Shown piece by piece: positions 26,976 to 35,139 of a DNA stretch of 64,000 nucleotides (its first letter is position 1; each line of letters begins with the position of its first letter). The notes under the pieces were generated by a model that made no database searches, had not been told where the DNA came from, and worked only from the letters and a program-made list of their open reading frames with translations. The translations under genes and the position numbers were made by a program. This DNA comes from Chloroflexota bacterium (GTDB taxonomy: Bacteria > Chloroflexota > Ktedonobacteria > Ktedonobacterales > JADMIN01), in assembly GCA_021323855.1 (NCBI GenBank), contig JAJPKE010000039.1, positions 79,161 through 143,160 of the forward strand, written 5' to 3'.

Positions 26976-28469
26976 ATGGCACGTGGTGGGCTGGCGCTCT
27001 GGGCGTATACACCGGCGACGAATGCCTATCCATTGCTGATTGGCGAATATGGCGAGCAGATCGAGGGATTGGAGGTGACGACAGTTGCGCCCGGCGGCTT
27101 CGGTGATCTGGCGTGCGTGCTGAAGCTCGGATACCCACACGATGCACGGCTGCCGCGCCCGGAGCTTGGCCTGTTCTCCCGCGTGGTGCTGCGTGACGGG
27201 CCGTTCACGGTGTTTAGCGGTGAATGGTCGGACCCGGCGCTGGTGCTGGATGGCGCCGCTGGCGACTATCTGCTGCTCTCGGCGCTTGGTGGTGGGGTGG
27301 CGCTGCGCGATGACCCGGATGATAGCAGCTACGCCACTGCAACCACAGCGCAGGGCATCATCGCGGCGGAGTTTGCCAAACGTAGCGCCTTTCTCGCGCT
27401 GGACCCAGACCAATCTGCTGTGTTGCCCAATGCGCCAACCAATACCTTTACGCCGGTCTACGACGGCTACACGCTGGAGGAGATTTTGCACGATTTGATG
27501 GGCGCGCTCGGTGACTATATCTGGACGGTCTATGACCACCCCAGCAATACCGATCAGGCGGGCTTTCCGACGTGGCAACTGCGCGCGCATCCCCGCGATA
27601 CCACGACCACTACGTATCTGGCCTATGGCGAGGATATTCTGGGCTGGCGGGTGATGCCATCTGCGCAGCGCGCCTATAACGTCGTGCAGGTGGCGTATGT
27701 GGACCCTGTGGCGGGGCCGGGCGTCGTCACGGTGAGCGATCCACGGCTGAATGGCGATGGTTCGCAGGGCAATGCACCGTTTCGGCGGCGCAAGTTGCGG
27801 CGGAATCTGGGGCATTTGCCGCTGACGGGGACGCAGGCGACGGCCATCGCAAACGCCTGGCTCGCAACCTATAGCAACCCCACCAACAAAGTGGAGGTGG
27901 AGTTGCGCGCCGTGCATGACGCCAATGGCCGGCTGTTGCCGCTGCATCATGTGCGCGCCGACGGCAATCTCTATGTGCCGGAGCTGGCGGTGCGCGGTCA
28001 ATCGCTGCCGGTCGCTCCCCTCGCTGGCGTCAACCAGTTTTACATCGTCGAAACGTTATACCGGGAGACGGCATCTGGCGATACCCGGCTGGTACTGCAA
28101 CTCGATAACTATGCAGATCGGGCGGTCGCGCTGCTGGCGCGGCTCCAGATCAGCGATGAGGCGCGGCAACGCCAGCGTGGTGTGTATCGCGCGGTGCAAT
28201 CGCCAGGGGCGCAGCAGGTGGGCTATTGCTCGATTCGCTCGCCCTCGGTGGCTGCTGGGCAACAGGTGGGCGTGGGGCTGAACTTTGTGCCGGTGCTGTC
28301 GCATATACCAACGGGTCTGACCTTCACGACGATTGCCAGCACGAACGTTGGCAGCGGGCCAGGCGTTACCTCTGGCACATTGACGCAATACGGCTGTGAA
28401 GTGACGGTGACGGCTGCGGCGACTGGCGCCGTCGTCTGGACCGGCAAATATACGACGCAAGGGGCATGA
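26976..28469 (+). CDS. phage tail hub/tail-tip-like protein
   Basis: A 497-residue protein. The N-terminal 110 residues (LPLLIGEYGEQIEGLEVTTV, RVVLRDGPFTVFSGEWSDP, YLLLSALGGG) match the pattern of gp27/late-control-D type hub proteins, where a measured function is wrapped around a bound axis. The middle, with TLEEILHDLMGALGDYIWTV and YNVVQVAYVDP, and the later LVLQLDNYAD fit the same type. The C-terminal 100 residues form a beta-rich extension. The ribosome site GGGAGGTGAG precedes ATG 26976. Co-oriented downstream lysin- and holin-like genes support a phage origin; no other tail genes are near. Confidence 0.6.
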   Translation: MARGGLALWAYTPATNAYPLLIGEYGEQIEGLEVTTVAPGGFGDLACVLKLGYPHDARLPRPELGLFSRVVLRDGPFTVFSGEWSDPALVLDGAAGDYLLLSALGGGVALRDDPDDSSYATATTAQGIIAAEFAKRSAFLALDPDQSAVLPNAPTNTFTPVYDGYTLEEILHDLMGALGDYIWTVYDHPSNTDQAGFPTWQLRAHPRDTTTTTYLAYGEDILGWRVMPSAQRAYNVVQVAYVDPVAGPGVVTVSDPRLNGDGSQGNAPFRRRKLRRNLGHLPLTGTQATAIANAWLATYSNPTNKVEVELRAVHDANGRLLPLHHVRADGNLYVPELAVRGQSLPVAPLAGVNQFYIVETLYRETASGDTRLVLQLDNYADRAVALLARLQISDEARQRQRGVYRAVQSPGAQQVGYCSIRSPSVAAGQQVGVGLNFVPVLSHIPTGLTFTTIASTNVGSGPGVTSGTLTQYGCEVTVTAAATGAVVWTGKYTTQGA

Positions 28470-28568
28470 ACTCCCTCTCCTCTGGGAGCGGGGTGCCCGC
28501 AGGGCGGAGTGAGGTCTTTCCGCGCTCCCCTCTCCCGCGCACGGGGGAGGGGCTGGGGGTGGGGGATT
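28470..28568. repeat. dispersed GC-rich palindromic element, double copy
   Basis: This starts right after the tail gene stop codon. It contains CTCCCTCTCC with GGGAGCGGGG, then GGTGCCCGCAGGGCGGAGTG, then CCCCTCTCCC-GCGCAC-GGGGGAGGGG. The same CCCCTCTCC / GGAGAGGGG palindrome with flanking GGTGAGG occurs at 48107, 60239, 61171 and 62228. Confidence 0.75.
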
Positions 28569-28596
28569 TATTCTCGAAAAAGGAGCGAACACACCG

Positions 28597-29697
28597 ATGG
28601 ATGCAATCCTCTTGCCAGGGCAACTCTGGCGTGAATCTGAGTTTGTCTATGATCCCGCGAGCAAACGCTGGCTTACCGGCACCTGCGGCCCTAACGCCTC
28701 CGCGATGGCCGAGAGTTGGGCGGAGCAACGCTACATTTCGACGCTCGACGTGTATCATCGCATGCGCGCTGCCGGGCGCTGCGATGCCAATGGCGCGGCA
28801 ACGCTCGCCTCGTTGGCCGATGATGTGCGCGCGGCGGGCTACACCGTCGAGGTGTTGCCATATCGTGAGCCGATGCCGGAGGCAGATTGGCGCGGCTTCT
28901 TTGCGCAGCATGTCGGGCGGCAGGCGGTAGTCTTTGAGACGGCCAACGGGCAGGCGCTGGTAGATAGCATCAGCGGCAAGGGAGAGAATGCGCGCAACCT
29001 GCGCTATCATTTTGTTCTGATCGTTGGCTGGCATCCGGGTGGCCATTCGCCGCGCATGAATCGCGATCTGCCGCCGGGCTGGTGGTGCAGCGACGGCGAC
29101 AATTTCGCGCAGGGCAATGTGTTGCAATTCTATCCCGATGCTGTGCTGGCCGCCGCACGTCCCTGCGCTGCAATGGCCGTCTATGCGCGGGTGCGCATGC
29201 CTGCGCCCGATGGCTCTGGCGCGACGGAGGCGGGAGTTCCGCAGGGCTGGCGCGACGATGGCAAAACGTTGACCGCGCCGAATGGGCATCGCGTCGTGCT
29301 GGGGTTCCGTGCGCATGTGCTGGCGGCAAAAGACTGGCCGCCGGATGATGTGCCGCTGGAAGAGGAGCGGCATGTCGAGCATATCGAATGGCAGCATCCG
29401 GCGCTCGGCGGTGGGTCGCGCCAGCTCTTCCTGCGAACTGCGCTCTGCTGGTCGCCAGCGCAGGGCGTGCGTGAGATTCCCCTCGGCGCGGAACTGCTGG
29501 CCGTAGAGACAGAACTGGCGACGATGGAGAAACAACTCGCGGCGGCCAATGAGCATGCTGCGGCGCTGCAACGGCAACTGACGGCGCTGCTACAACAGGC
29601 GCAACAGTTGCAACATGCCGAAGACCCCGCCGTGGCCGCCATCAAGGCGTTGGCTGTCGCGCTCTCCGCTGACGTGCCTGCGCAGCCAGCAGCGTAA
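28597..29697 (+). CDS. C39-like peptidase fold protein, probable phage-type lysin
   Basis: A 366-residue protein. The catalytic Cys lies at GTCGPNASAMAESW (about residue 30) and the His at RYHFVLIVGWHPGG (about 137), followed by PPGWWCSDGDN. This is a C39-like cysteine protease set used by some endolysins. A central region (GWRDDGKTLTAPNGHRVVLG) looks like a wall-binding lysin module. The C-terminus is a coiled coil (LATMEKQLAAANEHAAALQRQ). The ribosome site AAGGAG is 12 bases before ATG 28597. A holin-like gene follows, as in phage lysis cassettes. There is no signal peptide, consistent with holin-dependent release. Confidence 0.65.
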   Translation: MDAILLPGQLWRESEFVYDPASKRWLTGTCGPNASAMAESWAEQRYISTLDVYHRMRAAGRCDANGAATLASLADDVRAAGYTVEVLPYREPMPEADWRGFFAQHVGRQAVVFETANGQALVDSISGKGENARNLRYHFVLIVGWHPGGHSPRMNRDLPPGWWCSDGDNFAQGNVLQFYPDAVLAAARPCAAMAVYARVRMPAPDGSGATEAGVPQGWRDDGKTLTAPNGHRVVLGFRAHVLAAKDWPPDDVPLEEERHVEHIEWQHPALGGGSRQLFLRTALCWSPAQGVREIPLGAELLAVETELATMEKQLAAANEHAAALQRQLTALLQQAQQLQHAEDPAVAAIKALAVALSADVPAQPAA

Positions 29698-29753
29698 GGT
29701 GATGAGTCGTTGTGGTAGGACAGATGGATGGTATGAAAGGAACTGGATTGATT

Positions 29754-30140
29754 ATGCGAAACCTCGTGCAACGCGCACAACGCTACGAATCGCTCACACC
29801 CGGTGAGCGTGCGCTACTCAAACTGGCCGAGGGATTGATTTGCAGCGCGGTAATCGCGGCGCTGCCCGTAATCGCTCAGGCGCTCGGCCAGGGCAGTGTT
29901 CACTGGGGCGATGCGCTGCATACGGCGCTGGCGGCGGCCTCCGTCGCGGTATTGCTGGCGCTCAGCAAATACGCGAAGGCGCACGGCGATCCGGCGCCTG
30001 CCTCATCCATGCCTGTTGCTTTGCCCGCACCAGTATCACCAGTATCACCAGTATCACCAGTGTCACCGGCGTCTCTGGTGGCGGAGGGACTCAGCGATCT
30101 GGCGGGTGACGGCACGAATAGTGGCGGCGAAAGCAGGTGA
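29754..30140 (+). CDS. holin-like small membrane protein
   Basis: A 128-residue protein starting MRNLVQRAQRYESLTPGERA. It has two predicted membrane helices (about residues 25-42 and 52-72) and a tail with PVSPVSPVSPVSP made by a 9-bp tandem repeat. Size, two helices and position directly after a lysin-like gene suggest a holin or other lysis accessory. The start is uncertain: in-frame ATGs at 29733 and 29724 and GTG 29712 lie upstream. Confidence 0.5.
   Translation: MRNLVQRAQRYESLTPGERALLKLAEGLICSAVIAALPVIAQALGQGSVHWGDALHTALAAASVAVLLALSKYAKAHGDPAPASSMPVALPAPVSPVSPVSPVSPASLVAEGLSDLAGDGTNSGGESR
30028..30063. repeat. 9-bp tandem repeat, 4 copies, in holin-like gene
   Basis: CACCAGTAT is repeated four times (last unit CACCAGTGT) and encodes a run of Ser-Pro-Val triplets. 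Confidence 0.85.
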
Positions 30141-30242
30141 TGGCAGGTGATGACAGGTGATGGCTCATTGCAGCAGGTTGTACAATGAGGGCACGCGGAT
30201 CGAGTAACACCTGAGCCATCCGCGTCGAAAGGTGGCAATGCA

Positions 30243-30413
30243 ATGGGTAATGTCATCTTTGTGCTGGCGGTCGTTGCATTCTGGTTGTTCGTCTTCTTGC
30301 TGATGATGGTCCTCATCCGCATGGCGGCAGGCGCTCATGATGATGAGCAGACCGCATGTGATGTTCCAGAGGACTATTACAACCGGAAAGACAACTCCGC
30401 CGCGCTGACCTGA
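30243..30413 (+). CDS. 56-residue single-pass membrane peptide
   Basis: MGNVIFVLAVVAFWLFVFLL starts a protein with one membrane helix (residues 3-26), a short charged stretch and a hydrophilic C-terminus ending DNSAALT. AAAGGTGG lies 7 bases before the ATG. The 5' region has an inverted repeat (ACGCGGAT 30193-30200 with ATCCGCGT 30218-30225). It is followed by hairpins and a terminator at 30552-30584. No family was recognised. Confidence 0.55.
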   Translation: MGNVIFVLAVVAFWLFVFLLMMVLIRMAAGAHDDEQTACDVPEDYYNRKDNSAALT

Positions 30414-30584
30414 CCAGACCACGCACACCGGCGCTGACCGTTGCAGCGCGTCCCTCGTAGGTGGTTTTCGTGGGAATTGCCGGGAGATTGCGGCAAGTAC
30501 AAGCAGCAGCCTGGAGCAGGTGGGTTTCACCCAGGCGAATCGTATGGTAGAAGCGGCAGGCGCGTCACTGCCGCTCATTTTTTT
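30414..30584 (+). ncRNA. structured 3' region, possible small RNA, ending in terminator
   Basis: Three hairpins follow each other: TTGCCG/CGGCAA around 30477-30496, GCCTGG...CACCCAGGC with an inner GGTG/CACC helix around 30509-30536, and the terminator stem. It may be the 3' untranslated region of the 56-residue gene or an independent RNA. No known RNA family was recognised. Confidence 0.3.
30552..30584 (+). terminator. intrinsic terminator
   Basis: AGCGGCAG (30552-30559) pairs with CTGCCGCT (30568-30575), followed by a run of seven T. It insulates the phage-like cassette from the Clp-N/RHH gene. Confidence 0.88.
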
Positions 30585-30626
30585 GTCCTCATTCATGCCT
30601 TCAACGTCCTGCATGCTCTCAATGTC

Positions 30627-30655
30627 TTGCGTTTGTATACAAACATCTGTATTAT
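30627..30655 (+). promoter_or_regulatory. promoter with palindromic operator for the Clp-N/RHH gene
   Basis: TTGCGT (30627-30632) and TATTAT (30650-30655) are 17 bases apart. The perfect 14-bp palindrome GTTTGTATACAAAC (30631-30644) sits in the spacer, and a further GTATAC is at 30663. The downstream gene has a ribbon-helix-helix domain, so autoregulation is plausible. Confidence 0.55.
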
Positions 30656-30709
30656 CATTAATGTATACGATTTACACTGATGCCTTCGTCCAGTGAGGAG
30701 CCTATCGCC

Positions 30710-31657
30710 ATGCAGCCAGAAGAGCTAGATCGGCCAGAACAGCCGGAGTCAATAGCGCCAACAGAGCAAGAAGCGGCAGAAACACCAGGAACGCCGGAAA
30801 CGCCGGAAACGCTTGTGTCAGCCACCACCACAACGCGCTTTGACAAGTTCACGCAGCACGCCCGCAAGGCGCTAGCCCTGGCGCAGCGTGTTGCCCGGCA
30901 GATGCGCAGCAACGACATTCGCTCAGAGCATCTGCTGTTGGGCCTGGTGGGCGTGAAAGAGAGTACGGCGGCGCGGGCGCTCGCCAGTATTGGCCTGGAT
31001 GTGGCGAGCCTTCAGTTTGAACTGGCGATGCGTGGCATGCGTGATATGGGCAGACGCAAGCGTGGCGAGCGGGTACAGGCCGGCCAGAAAGAAACGAAAG
31101 AAACGAAAGAAACGAAAGAAACGAAAGAGCCAGTAGGTTTGACCGGCGAGAGCAAGCGCATCATCGAGCGCAGCGTGGCGCTGGCGCAGGAGGCTGGGCA
31201 ACCCAGGGTCAGCACCGAACATCTGCTGCTGGCGCTGCTCGACGAGCCGGAGTGTGCCGCCGCCGCCCTCTTGCGCAGCCTGCATTACTTGCCTGAGATT
31301 GTGCGTGCAGCGGTGGCGCAGGCGTTGAGGCAACGCGGCGCTGGCGAATCCACCACCGCCACTGATCCCTCGATAGTTGCGCCGGGCAGCGGAGCGAAAA
31401 ATAATGTTGTCACCTGCCGCCTGGATGACCAGACGCTGGCGGCGGTGGATTTGCTGGTCGAGGTGGGCATTCGTTCCTCGCGCAGCGATGCCGTCGCCTG
31501 GCTCATCTCCACCGGCTTGCAGGCGCACCGCGACCTCTTCGCGCGGCTGCAATCCACCGCCGAGACGATTCGCCAGTTGCGCGCTGATTTTCTGGACGCC
31601 GAACGTAATAATTATGCGGTAAACCAGAAGAGCCAGGCGCCATTTTCGACAACATAA
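30710..31657 (+). CDS. Clp N-domain and ribbon-helix-helix fusion protein
   Basis: A 315-residue protein. After an acidic N-terminus there are two Clp repeat (ClpA/ClpC N-domain) motifs: FTQHARKALALAQRVARQ with IRSEHLLLGLVG (about 45-115), and RIIERSVALAQEAG with RVSTEHLLLALLDEPE (about 145-205). The C-terminal 80 residues contain VVTCRLDDQTLAAVDLLVEV and GIRSSRSDAVAWLIS, a ribbon-helix-helix DNA-binding pattern. There is no AAA ATPase. The start 30710 has GTGAGGAG before it; ATG 30680 lies upstream. The repeat KETKETKETKE links the two Clp motifs. The last 46 bases overlap the convergent gene. Confidence 0.78.
   Translation: MQPEELDRPEQPESIAPTEQEAAETPGTPETPETLVSATTTTRFDKFTQHARKALALAQRVARQMRSNDIRSEHLLLGLVGVKESTAARALASIGLDVASLQFELAMRGMRDMGRRKRGERVQAGQKETKETKETKETKEPVGLTGESKRIIERSVALAQEAGQPRVSTEHLLLALLDEPECAAAALLRSLHYLPEIVRAAVAQALRQRGAGESTTATDPSIVAPGSGAKNNVVTCRLDDQTLAAVDLLVEVGIRSSRSDAVAWLISTGLQAHRDLFARLQSTAETIRQLRADFLDAERNNYAVNQKSQAPFSTT
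31088..31123. repeat. 9-bp tandem repeat, 4 copies, in Clp-N/RHH gene
   Basis: AAAGAAACG is repeated four times and encodes Lys-Glu-Thr triplets between the two Clp motifs. Confidence 0.88.
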
Positions 31658-32640
31658 TACGATAGCAGCGTTTGCGTGCTTTGCCTGCCGTTATGCTCTA
31701 TCTTCACCGTCTGTTGCACCGCGCAATACGCCTGGCCTTCCGGCGTAAACTGGACGACAGGCGCCGTCAGCGGCGCAGAAATAGCCGTGATTTTGCCCAC
31801 TGACACCACCTGCCGGTTGAGCAACGCCGCAAACGCTGCCGGTGAATATTGCGCCGTCACCTGGCGCGACGTGAGCTGATACACTGCCGTCCAGTTGGCG
31901 ACGCTGCCATCCTGCTCCGCCGCCAGGATCGCGTTGTCATGCTGCGCGATGCTTGGCCCCAGCAGCGCCGCCAGGTCTGTGCAACTGGTGAGCGTGCAAC
32001 CGGCGGCCATCTGATACGTGGTCACGCCTGCACCTTGCTGTCCAGCGCAGACGCTGGCGATTCCCTGCTGGTCCCTGGCGCTGGCATAGGAGAGCAGCGC
32101 GAAGGCGGCCAGCCCATCCGCGCTGATATGCGCGACGAAGGTATAGATGATGGGCTGCGGTGTGTCTGATTGCAGGATTCCCTGGCGGCAACGTGGTAAC
32201 GCCACCGCCGGCGCAGTTCCCTGGGGCAGCCCTTGCGCAAATGTGCCGTCCGCCAGCGGAAAGACGGGCAAATTGCCGGCGAGTTGTTCACCCAGCGACG
32301 TGGTAAAGGTGAAGGCGTTGGGGAGTCTGCTATTGGCCTGCGGCTGTAACTGAGCGGTATACGCCGTGTTGTCAGCCGTATCGAGCCAGCGCCCGGTGGC
32401 TGGAACATCGCTGGCTTGATGAACCGCTACAATGAGGTGCTGGTGTCGTTGTGCCTGGGTGTGCTGGGCGCCTGCGAAACCGGCAAAGACCCCAGCCGCG
32501 ATCAGCAACGCCAGCGATACGCCAGCCAATCCTGCAATGCGTCGCCAGCCGGTATGTCGCCTGCTGAAAATGCTAACCGTTCCAAAAATACGTGTCCATT
32601 GCGAAGATCTCAGTTGTTGCCGGCGTCGTCTGTGCTGCAT
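31612..32640 (-). CDS. membrane-anchored secreted protein, unknown function
   Basis: A 342-residue protein with a basic cytoplasmic start (QHRRRRQQLRSSQW), one membrane helix (about 35-57, IAGLAGVSLALLIAAGVFAGF) and a secreted alpha/beta domain with a possible disulfide pair (GCTLTSCTDLAALLG, RCRQGIL). No known family. The start is preceded by AGGGGGCGC. Its 3' end overlaps the 3' end of the Clp-N/RHH gene by 46 bp, tail to tail. Confidence 0.7.
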   Translation of the reverse strand: MQHRRRRQQLRSSQWTRIFGTVSIFSRRHTGWRRIAGLAGVSLALLIAAGVFAGFAGAQHTQAQRHQHLIVAVHQASDVPATGRWLDTADNTAYTAQLQPQANSRLPNAFTFTTSLGEQLAGNLPVFPLADGTFAQGLPQGTAPAVALPRCRQGILQSDTPQPIIYTFVAHISADGLAAFALLSYASARDQQGIASVCAGQQGAGVTTYQMAAGCTLTSCTDLAALLGPSIAQHDNAILAAEQDGSVANWTAVYQLTSRQVTAQYSPAAFAALLNRQVVSVGKITAISAPLTAPVVQFTPEGQAYCAVQQTVKIEHNGRQSTQTLLSYYVVENGAWLFWFTA

Positions 32641-32714
32641 AATGCGCCCCCTGTCGTGCCACGCTCCCGCCTGATTTGCGCATGCGCGTATGTGAGTAGG
32701 TGCGTTTAGGTGAG

Positions 32715-34397
32715 CTATTCCAGCCCATCGGCATGCACGATAATCAGATATATCTCGTTCGACATGTCAGTAGTGGGGCCGCCCGCCAGCCCTGTGATAT
32801 CTTTCACCTGGATAGGACTACCAGGGTCCTGTGTGCCCGGCTGTGAGACGTTGAGATGCTGCACCGGCGAATTGAGCATCGTCTGTACGCTAGAAACGGC
32901 GTCGGGCGCGCTGAGCAGCGGGGCCAGCCCATTCATGTTGATGATGATCTGGTCAGTCAGCGCCCAGGCGTGGTAGCGCCCGCTGGGGTCCTGGTGATAA
33001 CCGTTTGCCAGCGGCGGGCAGCCGTCACAGAGCGCCGCGCCGCCCCAGAGCGGGATTGCCGTAGCGGCGTCCGCCTGCGCCAGCATCACCAGGTCGCCCA
33101 GCGCCAGGAAGGTTTTTGCCGGTGTCTTATAGATCAAATAGTTGGTCTCGACGCCAAGCTGAATGTCGCCATAAAAGCTATAGAAATCCGGCCCTGGCAG
33201 CGGCTGAACGCTGTTATGCAGGGTGATGTTCTGGCTCTGCGGCGTCAGGTCTTGCTCCGCCGCGCCGTTGAGGTCCAGCCCAAGCTGATCTTTGAGTTTT
33301 GCGTAGATGCTGCTTTCGATGAGCGGCAGCACCGTCGTGAAGGGCGAGTTTGCCAGGGATGGTATGCCGTCGCCGGAGAGCGTCGCCGGGTCCAGCCCGC
33401 GTTTGGCCGTCAGCAGCCAGGACCCTTCCTGCGCGCCGTTCAGGATGAAGACGTGATCTATCAGGCTGGTGGCCTGCGCACACGCCGCTTCGTCATCGCT
33501 CGCCTGTTGATCTGTGGAGGTAATCGCCCTGGAATTGAGGCATCCGGCGAGCATCGTCCGCATGATCGCGCCGCCCATGCTATAGCCGATCAGCGTCACT
33601 TTTTTATTGGCGAAGTGCTGGCTGAGATGCAGGATCACCTGCGCCAGCGCCACGGCATTGGCGTCAATCGAACTCTGGCTGACGCAATCGGCGCTGGAAC
33701 TGCATTGTGGCGACTCAGCGGAGGAGCAGCCGCTAGGGGTATGCGTCCACGCGGTATCGTCCACATAGCAGAACGCCTGCATGGCGCTGGCGTCGTAGGT
33801 GGTGGTCAGCGCGCCGATCAGGCCGGTCCAGGTTTGTTCGCTGGAGTCGCTGCTCTGGTCGCCGTCTGGCGTGCCGTTCAGTTCATGGGCGAAGTCCGTG
33901 GCGTCCTCGCGGATGCCATGCACCCAGACGATGGGATGGATGCTGTGTCCGGTGGAAATCCAGTGGATGACGGCGCTTTTCTGCCGGGCGGTATTGGCCC
34001 CACCGGCGCTGAGCGTAACGCTGACGGTATCGGTGCCGAGATGTCCGCCCTGGTAGGTATACTGCGCGTTGCCGTTGCTATCGGTGGTGACGGTGGCGCT
34101 GGCGGTGTTGGCGCCTTTGATGGTAATAGCCAACTGGCTGTTAGTCAGCGGATGACCGTTCTTGTCGAGCGCATGCAACTGAAGGTTGGCGTTGCCATGC
34201 TGCGCCACGAAAGCGCCGCTGCCACAGGCAGCCTCCGGAAAGTCACCGGCGCGTGCGCTATCTATCGCGCAGATGCTAATGCTGGCGCCAGGCGGCGTGG
34301 TAGCCGGATTACAGCAGGCGAACATGATACCGAACACGAGGAAATTGATGATGAGTATGATAGGAAGACGAAGCCGATGGCGCGGTGCTGTGTCCAT
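32715..34397 (-). CDS. secreted alpha/beta-hydrolase (lipase-like) with Ig-like domain
   Basis: A 560-residue protein. A signal segment (LPIILIINFLVFGIMFACCN) ends in a Cys pair that could be a lipobox. An Ig-like (Big_1) domain follows at about 50-125 (LHALDKNGHPLTNSQLAI, DSNGNAQYTYQGG). The alpha/beta-hydrolase domain starts with PIVWVHGIREDATDFAHEL (oxyanion region) and has the nucleophile elbow GYSMGG at about residue 272. Cys-rich insertions suggest disulfides. It is probably a surface lipase or esterase. The ribosome site GGAAAGGAGCGCC precedes the start. Confidence 0.75.
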   Translation of the reverse strand: MDTAPRHRLRLPIILIINFLVFGIMFACCNPATTPPGASISICAIDSARAGDFPEAACGSGAFVAQHGNANLQLHALDKNGHPLTNSQLAITIKGANTASATVTTDSNGNAQYTYQGGHLGTDTVSVTLSAGGANTARQKSAVIHWISTGHSIHPIVWVHGIREDATDFAHELNGTPDGDQSSDSSEQTWTGLIGALTTTYDASAMQAFCYVDDTAWTHTPSGCSSAESPQCSSSADCVSQSSIDANAVALAQVILHLSQHFANKKVTLIGYSMGGAIMRTMLAGCLNSRAITSTDQQASDDEAACAQATSLIDHVFILNGAQEGSWLLTAKRGLDPATLSGDGIPSLANSPFTTVLPLIESSIYAKLKDQLGLDLNGAAEQDLTPQSQNITLHNSVQPLPGPDFYSFYGDIQLGVETNYLIYKTPAKTFLALGDLVMLAQADAATAIPLWGGAALCDGCPPLANGYHQDPSGRYHAWALTDQIIINMNGLAPLLSAPDAVSSVQTMLNSPVQHLNVSQPGTQDPGSPIQVKDITGLAGGPTTDMSNEIYLIIVHADGLE

Positions 34398-34581
34398 CGC
34401 TGGCGCTCCTTTCCTCGCGTTGGGATGGCGGCCTTCTCACTGGAGGCCGCACCTGCCCTGGCGGAGAATATGCAGCGAGTATAGCCTGCGCCTGCCATGT
34501 ACACAATTCTGTAGCTCACAGCTTTTGCGTGAGCGACGACATACTGAGCTTTGCTTTGCTGGCCCATCATTCCATCACGCG

Positions 34582-34950
34582 CTACCCGCCGGCCATCCGC
34601 CGCTTGCGCTCCATCAGTGTTTGCATATATCGGTCGCCCCAGTCCCGCATCTGCACCAGGATCGGTTCCAGGCTTTTGCCGAACTCGGTGAGCGAATATT
34701 CGACTCTGGGGGGCACTTCGCGATAGACATGGCGATGCACGATGCCGTCTTCCTCCAACTCGCGCAGTTGCAGCGTCAGCATGCGTTGCGTGACATCGGG
34801 GAGCATGCGCCGCAGTTCGCCAAAGCGTTTTTTGCCGTCGAGCAGGTGAAAGAGAATCACGCTTTTCCACTTGCCGCCAATGATATCCACTGTCGCCTCG
34901 ACGGGGCAGTGATAGTTGACTTGCAGCCGTTCAGGGCCAAGTTTTTTCAT
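34582..34950 (-). CDS. HxlR-family transcriptional regulator
   Basis: A 122-residue protein, MKKLGPERLQVNYHCPVEAT. It has the HxlR cysteine (YHCPVE), IIGGKWKSVILFHLLDGKKRFGEL and TQRMLTLQLRELEEDGIVHR, the family's winged helix. GAGGAATAGGCGC precedes the start at 34950. HxlR/YodB-type regulators often respond to electrophiles or quinones through this N-terminal Cys. The divergent neighbour is a quinone oxidoreductase-like gene, fitting a sensor/target pair. Confidence 0.92.
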   Translation of the reverse strand: MKKLGPERLQVNYHCPVEATVDIIGGKWKSVILFHLLDGKKRFGELRRMLPDVTQRMLTLQLRELEEDGIVHRHVYREVPPRVEYSLTEFGKSLEPILVQMRDWGDRYMQTLMERKRRMAGG

Positions 34951-34984
34951 GCGCCTATTCCTCGTTCCCCCCACTATGCCTCAT

Positions 34985-35004
34985 TAGTATCTTTTTTGAT
35001 ACTA
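34985..35004. promoter_or_regulatory. HxlR operator candidate
   Basis: TAGTATC, a spacer of six T, and GATACTA form a perfect 7-bp inverted repeat (centre-to-centre 13 bp) between the divergent hxlR and oxidoreductase genes. HxlR/YodB sites are inverted TACT/AGTA repeats with a similar spacing. Confidence 0.6.
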
Positions 35005-35139
35005 TATCACAAAAATGTGCGTACTTGCAGAATTGGACGGCAGCGGGTACAGTCTTTCACCAGGGGACCACAGGCGGTCTCCATGATTCACGAGATGTTC
35101 GAGATGTGCGATGACACGACAAGGAGTTACAAAATTCGT

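Noticed and set aside
26856..28001. 381-codon minus-strand frame opposite the tail hub-like gene
   Set aside because: Shadow frame with no motif and no ribosome site.
28366..29577. 403-codon minus-strand frame opposite the C39-like lysin gene
   Set aside because: The composition is that of an antisense frame in GC-rich DNA; the plus strand carries ordered catalytic motifs and ribosome sites.
32856..34484. 542-codon plus-strand frame opposite the lipase-like gene
   Set aside because: Arg/Ala/Gly-rich antisense frame; the minus strand encodes signal peptide, Ig-like and hydrolase motifs.
34186..35139. 5' extension of the quinone reductase frame
   Set aside because: It runs through the antisense of the lipase-like and HxlR genes; the true start is ATG 35140 after AAGGAG.
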